From: Welwitschia mirabilis
Taxonomy: Eukaryota > Gnetophyta > Gnetopsida > Welwitschiales
Direction: 5' to 3'
DNA: 20,449 nucleotides
NCBI GenBank assembly: GCA_051453625.1
Contig: JBOZIK010000001.1
Location: 296,905,965-296,926,413, forward strand
This document shows, one piece after another, positions 9,870 to 17,411 of the stretch (position 1 is the stretch's first letter; each line of letters starts with the position of its first letter). The translations under genes were made by a program, and so were the position numbers. The notes under the pieces are model-generated. The model saw only the letters and a list, made by a program, of their open reading frames with translations, was not told where the DNA came from and did not search any database.

Positions 9870-10250
9870 CACTATAAGAAATGTAGGATTTCAAGGCATT
9901 TAAAGGCATTAAAAAATGTTGTAAATGCTTTTAAGAAGTTTCTTCATAAAATGCCTTAAAAATCCTCACCTTAAAAGCCTATAGGATTTTAAGGCATTTC
10001 TAAGACATTTAAATAAAAATACCTTAAAAGCCTTTTTAAGGTGTTTTAATAAGTAACGCCTTAAAATCCCTTTTGAGGCATTTTTTTACACAAATGTGTC
10101 AAAATATCTTTTGAGGTATTTTTCTACACAAACACCTCAAAAGTCATTGAGGAATTTTTCTGTGAAACACCTTAGAATCCTTTTGAGACATTTGTCAAAA
10201 TAAATGCCTTAAAGTGCTTTGAGGAATTTTCCCAAATAAATGACTAAAAA
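9870..10250. repeat. Left subterminal repeat array of the CACTA element
   Basis: About 15 copies of a short motif occur in both orientations, for example GGATTTCAAGGC (9888), ATGCCTTAAAAATCC (9951), CACCTTAAAAGCC (9967), GGATTTTAAGGC (9984-9995), GCCTTAAAATCC (10058-10069), TTTTGAGGCATTT (10071) and ACACCTTAGAATCC (about 10170). The copies at 9984 and 10058 are perfect 12-bp inverted repeats. Later copies drift to TTGAGG/CCTCAA. Confidence 0.85.
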
Positions 10251-10529
10251 GGTACAAGTGGAAAAAATAATTACAGAATAAACATGTTAAATTTTATTAA
10301 AAAAGTAAGCCAGAGGAGCACATTATGGATCCTTCCATACAGTAGGCTAATCTCTCCCTTTCGCTAGTATTGTGGATATGAAAGACTTTCTATGAAACAT
10401 AATGTAACATGCTGAAATTGTATTTAGGTGGTTCTATTACATAATGAAGGATGACGGCTCATGAAATAGATTCTACAAAGCTAGTCTAGTTAGAACACTA
10501 TATAGCTTTTAAGGATTATAGCTAAACTA

Positions 10530-10602
10530 CCTATCTAATTCCCCATCAACTTTGAGCATGGAATACATCATAGGCCTTTCTTCATGTTGATGCATCTATA
10601 GC
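10530..10602 (-). pseudogene. Possible receptor-like kinase C-terminal scrap
   Basis: The minus strand reads MHQHEERPMMYSMLKVDGEL, preceded by EL and a TAG where kinases of the plant receptor-like family usually have a tryptophan. The pattern resembles the end of the kinase domain (…LWCVQ…RPSM..V..ML.GE…), with ERPMM as the RP.M core. The stretch is only about 24 codons, and the sequence on either side does not extend the match. It lies inside the CACTA element, on the same strand as the other captured fragments, and could be a fourth capture or chance. Confidence 0.25.
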
Positions 10603-11930
10603 TCTATCTGTCTTTTTCGTTACTTAGTGATTGCTTGATACATATGCTTTCCACCTAGTTTATGCTACAATCTATATTTATCAAAGAATAGAAAAGATTA
10701 CAATTCAAATGGATGTTACATATGGTAGGAAGTGACTAAACCCAACTAGTATTTGAGTACTATACTTAGTAGTTAGGTTTGTGGCTTGATTAAGTATTAT
10801 AATTAAACATAGTCTAGCATCTTTAAAAATCACATAAGAAATGAAGCCATATTTGTAGGATGGCATTGTAAGTGACACCTACCTAGCTCTATACACATTC
10901 ATCATTTTCCAATCATAGAACTATATATTTTATAAATACATGTTGTTTGATTAAGTTATAGAAAGTATTATTGTTAATTTTATTTAATCCAAGTTATTGC
11001 CTCTATTTCTAGAAAGTGTTATTGTTAATTTTATTTAATCCAAGTTATTGCCTCTATTTCTAGTTTATCTAATCTAATGATAGCATATTTAACTAATGAG
11101 ATTAGAGAAGTGGTTTTAGAAGCCACACTTTAAATTTCCTTTTTGATCAGCATATAATTGGGGAATTATCTCTTAATAGCATACATACACAAGGGGTTTT
11201 TAACTTTATTCAATTCATGAAAAATAAGGAATGACTCCATTGCACATCTGCTCCTAATATCATTATGCCAACATCTATTGTTGTTTTTTATGTGGTGCTA
11301 GCTTACCTTTCTATATAAAAAAGTAGGGTTCCCTTGAACTCATTAATGGAATATCACTTGTTCTTACATCATGTTAATCTTATATGAAATATCAAGCTTG
11401 AGTAAAGCAATCACAGGGAAGAGATCTACTTAAATTAGAATAATCAATTATTAGATCTAAAATGGAAAATCCTTTTAAGCTTCACCTAGATTGAGCATAC
11501 CTTGATTCTGATTTGTTTTTATTAACCATAGTGATACTTTATTAGTTAATTCTTTTGTTTAATATAAGTTGAGCTCCAATAGCATTGTAAACCTATGGTG
11601 TCTTTTTTGACTACTCAAATTACAAGTTATTGTAATTAATTAGCTATAGAATAGAATCCATCTATATTATTGTACAACAGAAATTCCAAAATGATATTTT
11701 TCTTCTTTCTACTAAGGATAAACAATAATATTACCTAGGATATATTTCATTGACAATTGTTCAAAAATGAAAAAAAAGGAAATTGAAATATTAAGATGTT
11801 TAGTTTTCTAGATGAAATTTATGTGAAATATGGGATAATAATATTTTTATATAATTTTTTATTATACTATTAATTTAGAAGTATTTCAATCTATTCTAAA
11901 GGAAAGTTATTAATTAAGAATATCAGGCAT
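10603..11930. other. CACTA interior without recognisable gene
   Basis: AT-rich filler between the left subterminal region and the Aquarius fragment. Apart from a 51-bp tandem duplication near 11000, I see no coding region, splice-bounded exon or other repeat that I can support. Confidence 0.4.
10959..11062. repeat. 51-bp tandem duplication
   Basis: TAGAAAGTATTATTGTTAAT... (10959) is repeated at 11010 as TAGAAAGTGTTATTGTTAAT..., each copy running on through ATCCAAGTTATTGCCTC. I see only one A/G difference over the unit, so the duplication is recent relative to the decay of the rest of the element. Confidence 0.9.
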
Positions 11931-11932
11931 AC

Positions 11933-12535
11933 CTTATTATAAACAAGGTTCTTGAGTTCCTCAGTTGACAAAACACTGAGCCCTTTACAAAGATCCACAT
12001 GTTTATCAATTAAACCAACATTTGTTAATGATAAAACTTTAAGCTAAAATGCATGCAAGCATTATATTAGTAATGATTGTAATGTATAGAAAATAAAATT
12101 ACCTATACCTTGCAATAAGAAATGATAGGAACACTTCTGTAGCCTTACAAACAAAAATCACAAAATTAAATAGATGATGCTCAACAAAAACACTAAAACC
12201 TAATAAGTGTTAAATTTATAATCATGTTAAAGCTAAGAAGGCTAACAGATTTCAAAAAATGTTATCTAAAAAAGATAGTTTAATAAATGTAATCAGAGAA
12301 AAATTTCTTTGAAAGCTAAGATTTGAAAAGCTTGAAGGTATTGATAGTAATATAGTAGAACATCATCATCACTCAGTTGAGTCCCAACATGATCATCTAT
12401 CTCAAACCCCTCATAGAAGCAAATTAAATTCACAAGTTGTGTAAACATCTTTCCTTTTGAATGGCTATAGAATATGCTAAGGCAGCACTTGAGTATAACA
12501 GAAAGGTCTTTAATGATTGGTCTCAAATGCTTACC
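11933..12535 (-). pseudogene. AQR: Captured fragment of the Aquarius intron-binding helicase gene (two exons)
   Basis: Aquarius is the SF1 RNA helicase that contacts the intron in the spliceosome. This fragment comes from its N-terminal helical scaffold, not the helicase core. Exon A (12296-12535) follows a TTTTAG acceptor and reads GKHLRPIIKDLSVILKC, then KGKMFTQLVNLICFYEGFEI, then DDHVGTQLSDDD and QAFQILAFKEI, a clear match to plant Aquarius. It runs into a TGA at 12293 where the donor has been lost. Exon B (11933-12043, 37 codons) follows another TTTTAG acceptor, reads LKVLSLTNVGLIDK and GLSVLSTEELKNLVYNK, and ends at an intact GTATGC donor. It continues the same part of the protein in order and phase. 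The intron of about 250 bp is kept, so the copy came from genomic DNA. No other Aquarius exons were found. A non-functional remnant inside the CACTA transposon. Confidence 0.85.
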
Positions 12536-12539
12536 CTAA

Positions 12540-12702
12540 AATAATTTAAAGAACTAATTACTTATAAGGAATGGTGGGAATACAAAATAAGATGTGAATC
12601 AAGAATATTACTTTTATGTCTTTAATACAATAATGTTTTTCATTTGACTAAAATAAGAATTTGATGGAATAAGTTTTTCAAAAAATTAGCAAAGTAAAGC
12701 TT
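12540..12702. other. Intron-like sequence upstream of the Aquarius exon
   Basis: AT-rich sequence leading into the TTATTTTAG acceptor at 12536. Read on the minus strand it looks like the 3' part of the preceding Aquarius intron. The preceding exon itself is absent or lies in the gap. Confidence 0.4.
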
Positions 12703-12784
12703 NNNNNNNNNNNNNNNNNNNNNNNNNNNNNNNNNNNNNNNNNNNNNNNNNNNNNNNNNNNNNNNNNNNNNNNNNNNNNNNNNN
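12703..12784. other. Assembly gap (82 N)
   Basis: 82 undetermined bases between the Aquarius and alpha-galactosidase fragments. The junction between the two captured genes may lie here. Confidence 0.99.
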
Positions 12785-12986
12785 AGAGCATATTTATCTT
12801 TTCATTCATTTTCATCACTCAACCCATTACCCTATGTTTTACCTCTTTAATCCTTATGTTTTTACTTTACCTACTCCTCCCTCTTTTACTTCCACTACTG
12901 TAATGTAATATCTGTACCATTAACTCACTAAAATCTTTATTATATTTCCCTTATACTACTTGCTCCATTTCTATGTATTCCCCAAC

Positions 12987-13024
12987 ATTTGCATACACAA
13001 ACTCTAAACTGAGTCAAAAATGAT
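12987..13024. repeat. Direct repeat, left copy (flanks the galactosidase fragment)
   Basis: ATTTGCATACACAAACTC followed by TAAACTGAGTCAAAAATGAT. It is matched at 14772-14809 in the same orientation at about 33 of 38 positions. The two copies enclose all the alpha-galactosidase exons. Confidence 0.75.
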
Positions 13025-13062
13025 CTTGTAAAGAGGTAATCTTTTAAACCTTACCTAACCTA

Positions 13063-14503
13063 GGAAATGTTAATGTCATCTATAGTCCTCCAAATATTTC
13101 CTAGTTTGTCTGCCCACATGATCAGATGATCTCTTCCCCTGCCAAAAAGTAAACTATAAACCTTACCAAGTATACCAAATAGAACAAACACAGAATCACT
13201 TTCTAGACATATCGTTCATAGAGTGAGTAGAATATGGGTCTTTCTATTTTCATAAGTGCATCTCTCATCTTTGGGTAGCTTTCATTAATAAATCAAGTCA
13301 AGAAGAAATACTACATTAATTAATAATGTGAGTTACTAAAATCTAAAGAAGATGATATAGCAAAGTGTTTAAGCTTTACCTAATTTTATGCATATTATGA
13401 TTAGTATTATAATTATCATATTTTAAGTAATATATACCCTGTGACAATCATTTAAAATTAACTAATTAACTCTTATGAAAAGAAAATTGATTCAGAAAAA
13501 TAAAACAAAAAACTTAGTTCAAGAAATGTGGTAAGAAGATTTCTTTTCAGAAATATGAGTTTTCTGTCATCAATACCCATTCAGCAAATGACATTTGCAT
13601 TGATTTACTCATATTCCAAAGGTCCAAGTTACTAGTTAGAATAGGTTAAGTACCTCAAAAATAAAGATTGAAAAAATTAAGTCCCTACATCACTTCTTGA
13701 TTAGAACATTAATATCTTAATTAATAGGATAAGTACATTATTATTCTTCATTTCTTCAAATAGCATTAGTACTTTTTGATTTTATTCACAACATAATAAT
13801 GTTTCTATTGGTGTTTTTTTTCATAACTTACATCTGAATAGATTTCATCTTGAGACCTTTGTTGTGGACATAGTCTACAAGTGCCTTAATTACAAAAACA
13901 AATGTAGAAGGTCTTGACATCAATCACTTCTGCAACATCAATCAAAACAAAATTCATCAACATCTTTTAGAAGTATCTTCATCTCTTTTTTGAGTTGTAT
14001 AAAAATTCTTCATACATTTTTATCTCTTTGAATGTAGCTTAACAATCATCAACAAATAAAAAGGCAACACCAACACTTTAGAAATGATAAATTAAACTAG
14101 ATTTTAAAGGATACAAGAATCCATCTATGCATGTTCTTATCCATGTTCACATAGACATATCTAAGCTTATCAAAACCATTTGAAACAAAAGAATCATCTA
14201 AAAGATAAAAGACCAGAATTCAAAAACCAAAAAGAAAACATTTGGATGTTTTTAGTTTTGAATTCAAAACTAAATCCAATAATCTAAACCTCTTTCTTTG
14301 ATCATCTCTTCATTGATATTGCAGCCAAAGTGGTTTCAACTATTTCATCTACAGATCTGAAACCATCATTCAAAAAATATAATCAAAATATTTATTTACA
14401 TAAAAAGTAGAAAAGATCAGAGAAAGAAATGTACCCCATTTGCAAAATCTTGTCAAGCCCATTCTCAAGGAAGCTTCTATCAAAACTTATAGAATAATAA
14501 AGA
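13063..14503 (-). pseudogene. Captured fragment of a GH27 alpha-galactosidase gene (six decayed exons)
   Basis: Alpha-galactosidases of family GH27 remove terminal alpha-galactose from raffinose-type sugars and galactomannans. On the minus strand six pieces occur in protein order. 14503-14435: RSFLENGLDKILQMG, ending at a GTAC donor. 14348-14290: NS*NHFGCNINEEMIKE, with two TGG codons of the family's MGWNSWNHFGC motif now TGA. About 14092-14030: a worn VDDC*A, for the family's IDDCWAE. 13929-13832: STFVFVIKALVDYVHNKGLK, then a one-base deletion, then IYSD at a GTAAGT donor. About 13615-13577: MSFAEW, for SLCEWG. 13138-13063: MWADKLGNIWRTIDDIN, then TAG. Introns are kept. The exon with the catalytic nucleophile (KYDNC) is missing and the acid/base region is not reached, so no enzyme could be made. 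Confidence 0.88.
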
Positions 14504-14689
14504 CTTGCAGGTAATAAAGAGAAAAACAAGAATAAGAAATGAAGATACAGAAAACACATAATTGCTATTTCTTGTAAAATTACTAAAAAGAATAAGAAAC
14601 AACCAACTTACTTTACTTCACCATCTTTTATAGTAATAGCTCTCCTAATGAAACTAAATTACTTAAAATGTTATTGTGCTTATGCTTAC

Positions 14690-14761
14690 TTTGATAGAAT
14701 CTTTGAATTCTACAGTCCACTTTGACAAATCGTAGTTAATTCTATCATGTCTCTCACCCTC
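14690..14761 (-). pseudogene. Unidentified exon-like stretch between the lipase and galactosidase fragments
   Basis: On the minus strand, 24 open codons (EGERHDRINYDLSKWTVEF then KDSIK) follow a TAA and end exactly at a good donor, AAA|GTAAGC. Composition and the splice site look like an exon, but I do not recognise the protein. It does not fit the alpha-galactosidase or lipase sequence that flanks it, so it may come from a further captured gene or be chance. Confidence 0.3.
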
Positions 14762-14771
14762 TTATAGTCGA

Positions 14772-14809
14772 ATTTGCATACATAGACTCTAAACTAAGTC
14801 AAAAATAAT
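14772..14809. repeat. Direct repeat, right copy
   Basis: ATTTGCATACATAGACTC followed by TAAACTAAGTCAAAAATAAT, the partner of 12987-13024. The similarity stops within a few bases on both sides. About 1.75 kb separates the two copies. Confidence 0.75.
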
Positions 14810-14974
14810 AAGAATTAGCAAAAAGTAAAAGATTAAAAAAGAACCAATTAACTACATTAAAGGAAGTTTCAGTGTTTCTATTTTAATGTAATTTCTGAAG
14901 TTAGTAGGTAAATAGGGCTAAAGATTAATAAATAACTAGAAATAGTTCTTATTTAGTAAATAATTCATAGGTAT

Positions 14975-15377
14975 TTGTCATAGACACTAGAGATAATGGA
15001 CAAAGATGTAATCATACTTCGACTCTCTCCTATGAAATGGAAAAAAAACAAGGGGGTTTCAATCAAAAAACTCCCTTTTCGAATCCAAAAATGCCATGAA
15101 CAAGAATTATAGGGATGATTTGAAAGCCCTCAAAGAATAGTCCATTTGAAATATTACCCACTCGATCAGGTCTCATAATGCTAGGCTTGTAGTTAATGAG
15201 GAAATGAACAAGATAGTTCCATAGTCTAGCCTTGCTAAGCCTATGTTTCTACATCATTTCTATGAAATCCAGTGTGATAGTAGAGCAACCCACATAGATT
15301 GCATAGGTCATATGAATTGTTGTATTAATTACAAGTTCTCCCATTAACAACCCTAATGATATCGCTCATCACACCTT
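14975..15377 (-). pseudogene. Captured 5' end of an alpha/beta-hydrolase (lipase-like) gene
   Basis: On the minus strand this reads as the first ~134 codons of the plant membrane-anchored triacylglycerol-lipase-like family (Arabidopsis At1g10740/At1g23330 type). The presumed start is now AAG, followed by V and two TGA codons where the family has V-R-W. Then LGLLMGELVINTTIHMTYAI, the usual hydrophobic N-terminal segment, is followed by one TAG. Later comes PIILVHGIFGFEKG, the oxyanion HG motif (family PIVLVHGIFGFGKG). A one-base frameshift near 15066 follows, and the other frame continues to SLSIISSVYDK, for the family's GSLTSIYDR. The piece ends where a donor is expected but has AT instead of GT. 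The catalytic GHSAG serine exon is absent. Same strand as the other two captured genes, and the most upstream of them. Confidence 0.8.
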
Positions 15378-15379
15378 TA

Positions 15380-15825
15380 TTTTTGTACAATTACTATGCA
15401 CTTACTATTCTCAAAGATTTTTGCTTTTTAATATGGGTCTACTATTCATTCTTTGGCCTCTAAAACTCTGGAGCATTCTTTAACCAATGTATTCTTGGAT
15501 ACAAATAATTATTAGACCAATGTATATCTCTCTTATAATTGAGAATAATTGTTAAACAAGTAACTACCTATTAAACACAATGAAGGACCTCCTTAAAATG
15601 CAATAGTGGTCATTTTGTCATGGTGAGTGCTCAGAGAGCTAATTCTTAACATAAGAGAGCCAAACTCAAGAGATTCATGAAAGATGAGTGTTAGGGCAAT
15701 GCATGAATGAATTTTTTGCAATGCGCAAAGTGAAAGACTAGCATTAGGAAAACCAACATTAGAAGTGCAAAGACGAAATGCAAAGTACAAAGATGAAATT
15801 TAAGTTACTTTTTTTATGCTGTCTC
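15380..15825. other. CACTA interior upstream of the lipase fragment
   Basis: About 450 bp between the lipase start and the right subterminal repeats. It may include the captured lipase 5' flank or promoter, but I see no clear TATA box. The 65-codon minus-strand frame at 15593-15790 has no recognisable product and is probably chance. Confidence 0.35.
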
Positions 15826-16099
15826 TTAAGGAATTTATCAAAACCAATTCCTTAAAAGATCCCTTTTTTTTTGAATTTAGATTTGTATTTTTCAAACACC
15901 TTAAAATATAGATTATTCAAGGCATTTCTCAAAACAAGCATCTTGAATGCTTTTACTTTTTAAGTTTTTTATTCAAATAAATGAATTAAAAGAAACTTTA
16001 AAAAAATAAACACCTTAAAAAGGTTTCCATTAGATCCAATAAACATCTTAAAAAGCTCTATATTTAAGGTGTTTATTTTAAAATCTTATATTTCTAGTA
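15826..16099. repeat. Right subterminal repeats and right terminus of the CACTA element
   Basis: Motifs match the left end: CACCTTAAAATATAG (about 15898), CAAGGCATTTCTC (about 15918), CACCTTAAAAAGG (16011), CATCTTAAAAAGC (about 16045) and TTTAAGGTGTTTATTTT (16063). A perfect hairpin, TTAAGGAATT (15826-15835) with AATTCCTTAA (15846-15855), is built from the same motif in inverted pairing. The terminus TCTTATATTTCTAGTA (16084-16099) is the inverted left end with the last base G changed to A. Confidence 0.8.
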
Positions 16100-16402
16100 T
16101 TTTCCTTCTTATTTTCTTTAAGACTTACAAATTCTAAAGGAGATATTTGCTTTGCATGCAAGACATAACAAATGAAGGTTCTGCAAATTTGGACCCTACC
16201 TTGCATGCTATTTTGATTGGAAATAAGAATAGCAAGTAGTTCTTATATCTTGATCCATTTGTTTCATTTTTCTTGAGCAGATGCATGATAGAATAGGTTG
16301 CAAAGGAGTCATTAAGAGTTTCACCTACCTCTTTTTTTTTTTTTTTTTTTTGCTCTTGTGCTTATTCTAGCACTTGAATGAGAATTTTGTTTTGTAGATA
16401 AG
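16100..16402. other. Flank right of the CACTA element, no gene seen
   Basis: Short stretch with mixed composition. Frames such as RYLLCMQDITNEGSANLDP (plus strand, about 16142 onward) look faintly coding but cannot be assigned. It contains a 20-T run near its end. Confidence 0.35.
16332..16351. repeat. Poly-T run (20 T)
   Basis: Twenty consecutive T bases between CACCTACCTC and GCTCTTGTGC. It could be the A-tail of a minus-strand retroposed insert or simple slippage; no retrogene is visible beside it. Confidence 0.9.
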
Positions 16403-16422
16403 TGTAATACCCCAAAATTTTG
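16403..16422 (+). mobile_element. LTR-start-like terminus at the gap edge
   Basis: TGTAATACCCCAAAATTTTG has the form of a Gypsy LTR start (TGTAATACCCC). The sequence breaks into N directly after it, so most of a retrotransposon or solo LTR probably lies in the 989-N gap. No primer-binding site precedes it, so it would be an outer LTR edge. Confidence 0.45.
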
Positions 16423-17411
16423 NNNNNNNNNNNNNNNNNNNNNNNNNNNNNNNNNNNNNNNNNNNNNNNNNNNNNNNNNNNNNNNNNNNNNNNNNNNNNN
16501 NNNNNNNNNNNNNNNNNNNNNNNNNNNNNNNNNNNNNNNNNNNNNNNNNNNNNNNNNNNNNNNNNNNNNNNNNNNNNNNNNNNNNNNNNNNNNNNNNNNN
16601 NNNNNNNNNNNNNNNNNNNNNNNNNNNNNNNNNNNNNNNNNNNNNNNNNNNNNNNNNNNNNNNNNNNNNNNNNNNNNNNNNNNNNNNNNNNNNNNNNNNN
16701 NNNNNNNNNNNNNNNNNNNNNNNNNNNNNNNNNNNNNNNNNNNNNNNNNNNNNNNNNNNNNNNNNNNNNNNNNNNNNNNNNNNNNNNNNNNNNNNNNNNN
16801 NNNNNNNNNNNNNNNNNNNNNNNNNNNNNNNNNNNNNNNNNNNNNNNNNNNNNNNNNNNNNNNNNNNNNNNNNNNNNNNNNNNNNNNNNNNNNNNNNNNN
16901 NNNNNNNNNNNNNNNNNNNNNNNNNNNNNNNNNNNNNNNNNNNNNNNNNNNNNNNNNNNNNNNNNNNNNNNNNNNNNNNNNNNNNNNNNNNNNNNNNNNN
17001 NNNNNNNNNNNNNNNNNNNNNNNNNNNNNNNNNNNNNNNNNNNNNNNNNNNNNNNNNNNNNNNNNNNNNNNNNNNNNNNNNNNNNNNNNNNNNNNNNNNN
17101 NNNNNNNNNNNNNNNNNNNNNNNNNNNNNNNNNNNNNNNNNNNNNNNNNNNNNNNNNNNNNNNNNNNNNNNNNNNNNNNNNNNNNNNNNNNNNNNNNNNN
17201 NNNNNNNNNNNNNNNNNNNNNNNNNNNNNNNNNNNNNNNNNNNNNNNNNNNNNNNNNNNNNNNNNNNNNNNNNNNNNNNNNNNNNNNNNNNNNNNNNNNN
17301 NNNNNNNNNNNNNNNNNNNNNNNNNNNNNNNNNNNNNNNNNNNNNNNNNNNNNNNNNNNNNNNNNNNNNNNNNNNNNNNNNNNNNNNNNNNNNNNNNNNN
17401 NNNNNNNNNNN
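16423..17411. other. Assembly gap (989 N)
   Basis: 989 undetermined bases, presumably a sized scaffold gap over unassembled repeat. Any long open frame through it is an artefact. Confidence 0.99.

Larger units (their letters stand above)
9870..16099. mobile_element. CACTA (En/Spm-type) transposon carrying captured gene fragments
   Basis: The left end reads CACTATAAGAAATGTAGG. The right end, read inward on the minus strand, is TACTAGAAATATAAGATTTT, the same sequence with a three-base deletion and one terminal change. Both ends are followed by dense subterminal motifs of the form GCCTTAAAATCC or its inverse, which in this superfamily bind the transposase. Length is 6,230 bp including an 82-N gap. 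I see no TNPD/TNPA-like coding sequence, so it is non-autonomous and would depend on a transposase elsewhere. Flanking triplets are CCC and TTT, so no 3-bp target duplication is preserved. The interior holds fragments of three recognisable plant genes, all on the minus strand. Confidence 0.8.

Noticed and set aside
11230-11290. Argonaute-like motif on the minus strand (MILGADVQWSHS)
   Set aside because: It resembles the GADVTHP motif for only about five residues, with no flanking similarity; most likely chance.
15593-15790. Minus-strand 65-codon frame in the CACTA element as a transposase piece
   Set aside because: No similarity to CACTA transposase domains that I can recognise; composition is not convincing.
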